A DNA stretch of 12,214 nucleotides. Origin: Alphaproteobacteria bacterium. GTDB taxonomy: Bacteria > Pseudomonadota > Alphaproteobacteria > JAEULC01. Location: positions 1 through 12,214 of the forward strand of contig JADZDN010000137.1 of NCBI GenBank assembly GCA_020851015.1, written 5' to 3'. Under the pieces are notes generated by a model, which was given only the letters and a program-made list of their open reading frames with translations, had not been told where the DNA came from and made no database searches. The number at the start of each line of letters is the position of its first letter. The first letter of the stretch is position 1. This document shows positions 7,362 to 12,214 of this stretch, piece after piece. The translations under genes were made by a program, and so were the position numbers.

Positions 7362-7859
7362 TCACGCCACGTAGTCCCTGGTGGCCGCGCCGACGCGCCT
7401 TCCCAGGATCAGGTCGTGGATCTCGATCGCCGCGTAGAGGATCATCATCGCCGCGCCGACCGGCACGATGGCGTAGACGAGCGCAAAGCTGATCGGCAGG
7501 GTTACCGTGGGCAGGTCGAGGTTGCGCTGGGTCAGGTCGACGCCGTGCCACACCAGCAGGGCGCAGAACGCGATGATCGACGCCTGCACCGCGATTTCGA
7601 GCGCCAGGCGCGCGCCCGCCGGAAACCGCTCGGCTAGGAAGGTGATGGCGATGTGCGAGCGGCGGCGGGACCCAAGGCTCCAGGCCAGCATCCCCAGCCA
7701 CATGAAGGCGTAACGCGCCAGTTCCTCGGACCACGCCAGCGGACTGCCGAACACATAGCGGCAGACGACCTGGGCCAGGACCAGGACGAAAATCAGCAGG
7801 AACAGGAAGACCAGCAGCGCGTCGGCGAGCCGCTCGATCGGGCGGAACGGCCCCTTCAT
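7362..7859 (-). CDS. dctQ: TRAP transporter small permease subunit, DctQ family
   Basis: 165 residues with four hydrophobic segments near 14-36, 50-62, 84-105 and 125-146. The family pattern VVCRYVFGSPLAWSEELARY (31-50), followed by FMWLGML, is intact, with Arg34, Trp43 and Glu45/46 at the expected places. DctQ is an inner-membrane helper subunit bound to DctM. The ATG at 7857-7859 gives the normal N-terminus, but no convincing ribosome site stands just before it. One arm of a REP-like palindrome (7878-7919) ends only 18 nt upstream. The stop TGA overlaps the alternative GTG start of dctM. The 312-bp gap to dctP is filled by repeats. Confidence 0.92.
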   Translation of the reverse strand: MKGPFRPIERLADALLVFLFLLIFVLVLAQVVCRYVFGSPLAWSEELARYAFMWLGMLAWSLGSRRRSHIAITFLAERFPAGARLALEIAVQASIIAFCALLVWHGVDLTQRNLDLPTVTLPISFALVYAIVPVGAAMMILYAAIEIHDLILGRRVGAATRDYVA

Positions 7860-7877
7860 GACCGTATGGCCGTGCTT

Positions 7878-7919
7878 CTCATCCTTCGAGACGCGATCTT
7901 CGATCGCTCCTCAGGATGA
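7878..7919 (+). repeat. REP-like palindromic element, left copy
   Basis: The element begins CTCATCCTTCGAGACG (7878-7893) and ends CTCCTCAGGATGA. Its outer arms (CTCATCCT and AGGATGA) are complementary, and it holds an inner hairpin GCGATC-TTC-GATCGC (7893-7907). A second copy lies inverted at 8121-8160. It resembles the dispersed palindromic repeats I know from alphaproteobacterial genomes; family membership would need a genome search. Confidence 0.7.
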
Positions 7920-8127
7920 CGCGATTGTCTTGTGACTTGCCCAACTCGCGCGTCATCCTGACGCGATTGTCTTGTGACTTGCCCAACTCGCGCGTCATCC
8001 TGACGCGATTGTCTTGTGACTTGCCCAACTCGCGCGTCATCCTGACGCGATTGTCTTGTGATTTGCCCAATTCGCGCGTCATCCTGACGCGATTGTCTTG
8101 TGATTTGCCCAATTCGCGCGTCATCCT
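7918..8127 (+). repeat. Tandem array of five 42-bp repeats
   Basis: Five head-to-tail units of exactly 42 bp start at 7918, 7960, 8002, 8044 and 8086, each beginning GACGCGATTGTCTTGTGA and ending CGCGCGTCATCCT. Units 1-3 are identical; units 4-5 are identical to each other and differ from 1-3 by two C-to-T changes. Every unit junction forms the palindrome CGCGTCA-TCC-TGACGCG (7-bp stem, 3-nt loop). There are no unique spacers, so this is a minisatellite and not CRISPR. It lies wholly between dctP and dctQ. Since 42 is a multiple of three, several frames stay open through it, but none is a plausible gene. GC content is clearly lower than in the flanking genes. Confidence 0.95.
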
Positions 8128-8160
8128 GAGGAGAGCCGAAGGCTCGTCTCGAAGGATGAG
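8121..8160 (-). repeat. REP-like palindromic element, right copy (inverted)
   Basis: On the minus strand it reads CTCATCCTTCGAGACG (8160-8145), the exact 16-bp inverted match of the left copy's outer part, and ends CTCCTCAGGATGA. The inner stem is GAGCC-TTC-GGCTC in place of GCGATC-TTC-GATCGC, so pairing is kept while sequence differs. It starts 11 nt downstream of the dctP stop and could stabilise the 3' end of dctP mRNA (inference). Confidence 0.7.
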
Positions 8161-8171
8161 GAACGCGAGCG

Positions 8172-9158
8172 CTATTTCACCGCCTGGATCTTCTCCCAGG
8201 TTCCCTCGCCCCACACCTTGGTGAACTTGGGCGGCACTGCCGCCAGCGTAGCCTTGCGGAACGCCGCCAAGTCCGGCTCGATCACCGTCACACCGCCCTT
8301 CTTGAACGTGTCGACCAGCGAGGCTTCGGCCTTCTGGATTTCGGCGTTCTGCCAGGCGATGCCCTCGTCCAGCGCGTCCTTGACGATCTTCTGGTCGGCC
8401 GCGGGCAGGCCCTTCCAGAACGCTTCGTTGATCACCACCAGGCGCGGCGTGATGATATGGGCGGTCAGCACCAGATACTTCTGCACCTCGTTGAACTTGC
8501 CGGCTTGGATCGTCGGCAGCGGGTTCTCCTGGCCGTCGACCAGGTTCTGGCTGAGAGCGAGATAGAGCTCGCCAAAGGACATCGGCGTCGGCTTGGCACC
8601 CCAGGATTCGGCCATCGCGCGGAACACGTCGTTCTCGGGCACGCGCAGCTTGAAGCCTTCCATGTCGGCCACCGTCTTCACCTCCTTGCGCGAGGTGGTG
8701 AGGTGCCGCGTGCCGTAATAGGTCGTGCCCAGGATGCGCATTCCCCGCTTCTCGACCAGCTGCTTGTTCATCTCCTCGCCGATCGGGCCGTTCATGGCTT
8801 TTACCAGATGGTCGGCGTCGCGCCAGATATACGGCGCCTCGACGATCGAAATCGACGGCACCCACTGGCCGAAATTCGCCGCGCCCTCGGTCACGATCTG
8901 CTGGATGCCGTTGGCCACGCCTTCGATCATGTCGCGCGAGCTGCCAAGCTGCCCGCCGGGAAAGGACTGGATCTCCAGCCGACCCTGGCTCTTCTCCTTC
9001 ACCGTCTTGCCGACCCGGTCGATCATCAGGACCGAGGGATGGCTGCCGCCCACCACGTCGCCCCAGCGCAGTACCTTGGCTTGCGCCATGGCCGGGCCTG
9101 CGGCGCCCAGCGCCAGGGCGAATGTCAGCGCGATTGCGGGCAATTTGCTGCGGATCAT
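8172..9158 (-). CDS. dctP: TRAP transporter substrate-binding protein, DctP family
   Basis: 328 residues, normal for the periplasmic DctP/SiaP-type receptor that hands its ligand to DctQM. A signal peptide is plain: MIRSKL, a hydrophobic stretch to about residue 22, then PAMAQA with probable cleavage after AMA. GFKLRVPEN (158-166) contains the conserved Arg162 that usually pairs with the ligand carboxylate. ELYLALSQNLVDGQENP (187-203) is the family hallmark, and the C-terminus ends with the usual WGEGTWEKIQAVK. The ATG at 9156-9158 is chosen because it gives the signal peptide and has GAGGGGGA 7 nt upstream; an in-frame ATG at 9237-9239 would add 27 residues with no ribosome site or signal logic. 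The gap to hss is 111 bp, room for a separate promoter, but no clear -35/-10 pair is seen there. Ligand unknown. Confidence 0.94.
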   Translation of the reverse strand: MIRSKLPAIALTFALALGAAGPAMAQAKVLRWGDVVGGSHPSVLMIDRVGKTVKEKSQGRLEIQSFPGGQLGSSRDMIEGVANGIQQIVTEGAANFGQWVPSISIVEAPYIWRDADHLVKAMNGPIGEEMNKQLVEKRGMRILGTTYYGTRHLTTSRKEVKTVADMEGFKLRVPENDVFRAMAESWGAKPTPMSFGELYLALSQNLVDGQENPLPTIQAGKFNEVQKYLVLTAHIITPRLVVINEAFWKGLPAADQKIVKDALDEGIAWQNAEIQKAEASLVDTFKKGGVTVIEPDLAAFRKATLAAVPPKFTKVWGEGTWEKIQAVK

Positions 9159-9164
9159 CCTGTT

Positions 9165-9173
9165 TCCCCCTCT
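9165..9173 (-). promoter_or_regulatory. Ribosome binding site of dctP
   Basis: On the minus strand AGAGGGGGA ends 6 nt before the dctP ATG. It decides the start in favour of 9158 over the upstream in-frame ATG at 9239. Confidence 0.65.
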
Positions 9174-9269
9174 GAAGGCGGTCATTGCCGCTGCGTACGC
9201 CGATCTTACAGGCTTCGCCCCAGCCACGCGAGCGCACACCGCGTCGCAGCACGACGAGACCGACCCTGC

Positions 9270-10676
9270 TCAGACCACCCGGAAGTTCTTGAACTGCCAG
9301 GGATCGTTCTCGTCCACGGACTCGGGAAACAGCAGCCCGCGCCGGAGCAGCGGCGTCCAGTCCGAATATTCGCCAACCATCTTGCCCAGATAGGGCCGCG
9401 CGATCTCCATGATCCGTACATGGTCCATGTGGTCGGCCTCGATGACGCCGGCGTGCGGGTTCTCGATCGCCCATATGACCGCACCCAGTACGCCCGCCGT
9501 CACCTGCAGGCTGGTGGCGTTGTTGTAGGGCACCAGCTTGCGCGCCTCGTCGATCGACAGCACCGACCCGTACCAGTAGGCGCCCTTGGCGTGGCCCATC
9601 AGCAGCACGCCCAGTTCGTCGATGCCCGAGGTGATCTCGTCGACGATCAGGCGCTGCTTCTCCTGCTGCACCCAGTTCTTGCCACCGATCTCGTGCACCG
9701 ACAGCACCGCGTCGTCGCACGGGTGATAGGCGTAGTGCACGGTCGGCCGGTACTTGACCTTGCCGTCCTGGCGCAGCGTGAAATAGTCGGAGATCGAGAT
9801 CGCCTCGTTGTGCGTGACCAGGAAGCCGTGGAACGGGCCCTCCAGCGGCGTCCAGGTGCGCACCCGTGTCGAGGCTCCCGGCCGCTGCAGGTAGATCGCG
9901 GAATCGCAGCCGAAATCGTGCCGCGCGCCGTCGGCCGGGAAGTGCTTCTCGTGCGTGCCCCAGCCGAGTTCGGCCGGCTGGCCGCCCTCGCTGACGAAGC
10001 CGTCGATCGACCAGGTATTGACGAATTCGCCCGGCTGCTTTGGCTCCTTGGCCACCTGGGTATCGCGCTCGGCGATATGGATCACCTTCACGCCCAGGTC
10101 GCTCGCCAAGGCGGCCCAGCCCGGCCGGTCCTTGGGCATCGCAACCTTCTTGCCGGTGTCTCGCGCGATATGCAGCAGCGCCTCCTTCACGAAGTGGGAG
10201 ACGATACCGGGATTGGCGCCGTGCGCGACTACCGCGGTCGGCCCGCCCTTCAGCTCGGCCTGCAGCTTCAGCGCGCTCTCCCGCAGCGCGTAGTTCGAGC
10301 GCTGCGACGGCGTGAGCTTGGGATCGGTGTAGCCGCCGGCCCAAGGCTCGACGCAGGTGTCGAGGTAGAGCGCACCCGTCCGATGCGCAAGCCGGATCAG
10401 TTCGACCGAGGACACCTCGACCGACAAATTCAGCAGGAAGTCGCCCTTGCGCAAGAGCGGCTCGAGCACCGGGCGATAGTTCGCCTGGTCCAGCCGCTTC
10501 TCGATGAACTTCACACCGTATTTCTTGGCGATCGCGTTGCCGCGTTCCTCGGCCGTCACGATCACCACGCGGTCGGGCGTCAACTCGATGTGGTCGAGCA
10601 GCATCGGCAGCACCCCCTGCCCGATGCTGCCGAAGCCGATCATCACCAGCCGCCCGGAAAACGGAGCCTTCTTCAT
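9270..10676 (-). CDS. hss: Homospermidine synthase
   Basis: 468 residues against 477 for the Blastochloris viridis enzyme (from memory). It makes homospermidine from two putrescines with NAD+ as bound redox cofactor, in the cytoplasm. The N-terminal Rossmann motif is GFGSIGQGVLP (14-24). Residues described for the B. viridis active site all reappear at a constant offset of 7: Glu110 (CVEPW), Asn155 (HGANPG), Glu203 (IAERDTQ), Trp222 (TWSIDGF, the cation-pi tryptophan), Glu230 and His289 (THNEA). This supports true homospermidine synthase activity over lysine-reductase-type relatives. The ATG at 10674-10676 has AAGGAAG upstream and gives the usual N-terminus. The gene begins 25 bp after the ornithine decarboxylase stop, so the two form an operon in which the first makes the substrate of the second. 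Confidence 0.95.
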   Translation of the reverse strand: MKKAPFSGRLVMIGFGSIGQGVLPMLLDHIELTPDRVVIVTAEERGNAIAKKYGVKFIEKRLDQANYRPVLEPLLRKGDFLLNLSVEVSSVELIRLAHRTGALYLDTCVEPWAGGYTDPKLTPSQRSNYALRESALKLQAELKGGPTAVVAHGANPGIVSHFVKEALLHIARDTGKKVAMPKDRPGWAALASDLGVKVIHIAERDTQVAKEPKQPGEFVNTWSIDGFVSEGGQPAELGWGTHEKHFPADGARHDFGCDSAIYLQRPGASTRVRTWTPLEGPFHGFLVTHNEAISISDYFTLRQDGKVKYRPTVHYAYHPCDDAVLSVHEIGGKNWVQQEKQRLIVDEITSGIDELGVLLMGHAKGAYWYGSVLSIDEARKLVPYNNATSLQVTAGVLGAVIWAIENPHAGVIEADHMDHVRIMEIARPYLGKMVGEYSDWTPLLRRGLLFPESVDENDPWQFKNFRVV

Positions 10677-10701
10677 CGCGATGTCTTCCTTGTCTTCGTC
10701 G

Positions 10702-11925
10702 CTAGGCCGTCGGATGGCCGGGGGTCTGGAGCAGCGGCGGATCGCCGACATCCACCAGATGGGCGCGGTCGAACCCGTTGAACGCGGTGCGCAGCGCGCC
10801 GCCATAGGCGCCGAGCTGGCCGATCTCGATATAGTCGCCCTCGCGGACATCGTCGGGCAGCAGGAACGGCCCGCGCATCCGGTCGGCCGAATCGCAGGTC
10901 GGGCCGAACAGCTCGAAGCCCGTCAGCGTGCCCGAACACTCGGCGCGGATCAGCCGGGCCGGGAAGCGAAAGCCCGGCGCCCCGGCATCCGAAAGGCTGC
11001 CGTAGATGCCGTCGTTGATGTAGAGCGCGTCGCCGCGGCGGTGATGGACCTGCACCACCACCGACACGCCGGCCGCGACCAGCGCGCGGCCGGGCTCGGC
11101 CCAAAGCCGGATGCCGGGCATGCCCAGCGCCGCCACGCCTTCCCGAATCGCGGCGACGAAATCGTCCAGCGCGGCCGGCACCAGGCCGGGATAGCTGACC
11201 GGGAAGCCGCCGCCCACGTCGATCACGTCCACCGCCACGCCCGAGTGGGCGATCACCTGCCCGGCCAGCGCCAAGGCGTCGCGATAGGCCTGCGGGCCCA
11301 TGGTCTGCGAGCCCACATGGAAGCACAGGCCCAGGCGCTCGGCATGCGGCCGCGCCTGGGCAAGCAGCGCCGCCGCCGCGTCGGCCGGCGCGCCGAACTT
11401 GCCCGACAGGTCGTAGACCGCCTCGCCCTTGGGCAAGGCCAGGCGCACGTGCAGCCCCAGCCCCGCGGCAACGCCGCGCCGGGACCGCGCTTCCTCGCGC
11501 AGCTTGGCAAGCTCGTCCGCGCTGTCGAACGAGAAGTCGCGCACACCGTGCAGACGATAAGCGTCACGGATCGCCGCGCGGCCCTTGACCGGATGCATGT
11601 AGCGGATCTCGGCCCCGGCCCCGAACATCTGGCGCACCAGCGCCACCTCGGCCGGCGAAGCGCAATCGAACTGGCGCACGCCGCCGGCCCACAGCGCCCG
11701 CAGCACGCGCGGCTCGGGGTTGCACTTGACGGCGTACATCGCCTCGCCCGGAAAGGCGGCAAGAAAGCGCCGGGCGGTCGCCGCGACCAGGCGCGGCCGC
11801 AGGCAGTGCATCGGATCGGCCGGCCGTTCGGCCGCCACCAGCGCATCGACGCGGGGCAGCTCGGCCGGGGCTTCGGTTTCGAATCGTCGTCGCAGCGGGG
11901 CGACGGCCAGACGGTGACGGGCCAT
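10702..11925 (-). CDS. Ornithine/lysine decarboxylase, PLP-dependent, fold III
   Basis: 407 residues. This group decarboxylates ornithine to putrescine (some also lysine to cadaverine) as a cytoplasmic dimer. Visible residues: Lys67 in MYAVKCNP (Schiff-base lysine), HVGSQ (203-207), DVGGGFP (236-242), AEPGR (276-280) for PLP phosphate, GPTCDSAD (341-348) with the catalytic Cys344/Asp345 contributed across the dimer, and Tyr374 in LGAYGG. The lysine sits about 18 residues later than I recall for the common short alphaproteobacterial enzyme, so the N-terminus is somewhat long. Of two in-frame ATGs (11935-11937 and 11923-11925) the second is chosen: the first lies over GGAGGT, which is the ribosome site of the second. 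Being operonic with hss, ornithine is the likely substrate; lysine activity is not excluded. Confidence 0.94.
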   Translation of the reverse strand: MARHRLAVAPLRRRFETEAPAELPRVDALVAAERPADPMHCLRPRLVAATARRFLAAFPGEAMYAVKCNPEPRVLRALWAGGVRQFDCASPAEVALVRQMFGAGAEIRYMHPVKGRAAIRDAYRLHGVRDFSFDSADELAKLREEARSRRGVAAGLGLHVRLALPKGEAVYDLSGKFGAPADAAAALLAQARPHAERLGLCFHVGSQTMGPQAYRDALALAGQVIAHSGVAVDVIDVGGGFPVSYPGLVPAALDDFVAAIREGVAALGMPGIRLWAEPGRALVAAGVSVVVQVHHRRGDALYINDGIYGSLSDAGAPGFRFPARLIRAECSGTLTGFELFGPTCDSADRMRGPFLLPDDVREGDYIEIGQLGAYGGALRTAFNGFDRAHLVDVGDPPLLQTPGHPTA

Positions 11926-11929
11926 GGGT

Positions 11930-11935
11930 ACCTCC
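11930..11935 (-). promoter_or_regulatory. Ribosome binding site of the decarboxylase gene
   Basis: GGAGGT on the minus strand ends 4 nt before the ATG at 11925. It overlaps an earlier in-frame ATG and therefore argues against that start. Confidence 0.75.
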
Positions 11936-11939
11936 ATGG

Positions 11940-11959
11940 GCGGACGCCAGGGCGTCCGC
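11940..11959 (-). promoter_or_regulatory. Hairpin next to the decarboxylase ribosome site
   Basis: GCGGACGCC and GGCGTCCGC form a perfect 9-bp inverted repeat with a 2-nt centre (in practice a 4-nt loop and 8 pairs). It ends 4 nt before GGAGGT, so its folding or unfolding could set access for ribosomes. There is no T-tract after it. Confidence 0.5.
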
Positions 11960-12057
11960 TAGGGGGCCGTTCCGCCGCCCGGATGCGTAGGGCATCGCGG
12001 CGGGCGAACAGGAACGGCGGAAAAAACGAGGGAGTCGAAGCGCGATGCGGAATACAT
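11959..12057 (-). CDS. Possible second upstream peptide in the decarboxylase leader (32 residues)
   Basis: An ORF MYSASRFDSLVFSAVP... of 32 codons starts inside hairpin A and stops (TAG) at the first base of hairpin C, 23 nt before the decarboxylase ribosome site. It has no good ribosome site at its ATG. The same frame extends upstream to a GTG (12075-12073) that overlaps the stop of the 16-codon ORF as GTGA, so it could be translated by coupling as a 38-residue peptide. It contains VRPPR, a proline pair of the kind that slows ribosomes. Coding is unproven: chance ORFs of this size are common. Confidence 0.2.
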   Translation of the reverse strand: MYSASRFDSLVFSAVPVRPPRCPTHPGGGTAP

Positions 12058-12071
12058 CGCGCGGTCCACGG

Positions 12072-12122
12072 TCACCGCTCGTCGCGAGGGATGGCTGGGG
12101 CTGCGTGCCGCTCAGCGATCAT
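12072..12122 (-). CDS. Candidate leader peptide upstream of ornithine decarboxylase (16 residues)
   Basis: The ORF MIAERHAAPAIPRDER has a strong ribosome site, GGGAGGTGG (12133-12125), with 5 nt between GGAGG and the ATG. It lies about 145 nt before the decarboxylase start and ends directly upstream of hairpin A. A well-initiated short ORF before structured RNA and a polyamine gene fits a translation-coupled leader; the enterobacterial precedent is the ornithine-sensing SpeFL peptide, to which this shows no sequence likeness. Translation and role are inference. Confidence 0.35.
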   Translation of the reverse strand: MIAERHAAPAIPRDER

Positions 12123-12214
12123 ATCCACCTCCCATAAGGACACCGGCCCACTGGCGACCGGCTCGACCAAACAGGACGCGTTACGTCGTTGCTTGACCCT
12201 GCGAAGGGGCCTGG

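Larger units (their letters stand above)
11926..12214 (-). promoter_or_regulatory. Long structured 5' leader of the decarboxylase-hss operon
   Basis: At least 289 nt upstream of the decarboxylase with no full-length gene. In transcript order it holds a strong ribosome site with a 16-codon ORF (12122-12072) and hairpin A, GCGCGATG-7 nt-CATCGCGC (12062-12040). A T6 tract at 12026-12021 follows. Next comes an extended stem: outer GCCGTTCC (12018-12011) with GGAACGGC (11973-11966), and inner GCCGC/GCGGC and GATGC/GCATC around a CCTAC loop (11991-11987). Last is hairpin C, GCGGACGCC-CT-GGCGTCCGC (11959-11940), just before the ribosome site. Alphaproteobacterial ornithine decarboxylase genes are known to carry a conserved RNA called the speF leader (Rfam speF family, Corbino and colleagues 2005). 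This may be one, but I cannot confirm the match by eye. No promoter is recognised; the transcript may begin beyond the window. Confidence 0.45.

Noticed and set aside
7858..7884. Eight-codon ORF starting in the REP arm and ending over the dctQ start (ATGA)
   Set aside because: It has no spaced ribosome site, and its start codon belongs to the repeat's conserved GGATGAG end, so chance is the simpler explanation.
7918..8127. CRISPR array
   Set aside because: Units are contiguous and nearly identical, with no unique spacers and no cas genes in the window.
7878..8160. MITE or other insertion with 16-bp terminal inverted repeats
   Set aside because: No target-site duplication is seen at the flanks, and each end is a self-contained palindrome; two inverted REP copies explain it better.
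7879..10344. Very long minus-strand open frame with 14-residue repeats MTRELGKSQDNRVR at its end
   Set aside because: It runs in the wrong frame through hss and dctP, whose products are unmistakable; the peptide repeats are just the 42-bp DNA array read in a frame it cannot close.
8457..10781. Long plus-strand open frame opposite dctP and hss
   Set aside because: High GC content leaves antisense frames open; the His/Arg/Gln/Asp-rich composition matches no family and the real genes lie on the other strand.
12021..12062. Rho-independent terminator made of hairpin A and the T6 tract in the decarboxylase leader
   Set aside because: Thirteen nucleotides separate the stem from the T-run, too far for a classical terminator; an alternative fold placing a stem next to the T-run was not convincing by eye.

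Overview
The window is GC-rich, gene-dense DNA and looks like the chromosome of an alphaproteobacterium. I infer this from the fold-III ornithine decarboxylase plus homospermidine synthase pair (homospermidine is a typical alphaproteobacterial polyamine), from paired ABC and TRAP solute importers, and from palindromic repeats of the TCATCCTTCGAG...CTCCTCAGGATGA kind that I associate with that class. No genus can be named safely.

Positions 1-6072 hold one tightly packed plus-strand operon. It starts with the 3' part of a family-5 (peptide/nickel-type) solute-binding protein. Two DppB/DppC-like permeases follow, then a fused DppD-DppF double ATPase, an M20-family amidohydrolase-like protein and a UbiX-type flavin prenyltransferase. 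Stop and start codons overlap from dppB to dppDF. The logic is uptake of a peptide-like or acylated compound followed by an intracellular hydrolase; the reason for UbiX here is not clear, since no UbiD partner is visible. The M20 protein has lost three of the five canonical metal ligands.

The plus operon meets a minus-strand block head-on at 6072/6079. Read from right to left, that block is: a structured 5' leader with candidate upstream peptides (11926-12214), ornithine decarboxylase (odc), homospermidine synthase (hss), a TRAP binding protein (dctP), a repeat island, then TRAP small and large permeases (dctQ, dctM). Odc and Hss together convert ornithine to putrescine and then to homospermidine. 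The TRAP system is a secondary importer of an unknown, probably carboxylate, substrate. All minus-strand genes point the same way, with gaps of 25 bp (odc-hss) and 111 bp (hss-dctP).

The least ordinary parts are non-coding. Five head-to-tail 42-bp repeats lie between two inverted REP-like palindromes in the dctP-dctQ gap. The odc leader is long, with hairpins and one or two short ORFs. A hairpin abuts the probable non-AUG start of ubiX. Hairpins separate the binding-protein gene from the permease genes in both transporter operons. I found no tRNA, rRNA, CRISPR array or insertion sequence.
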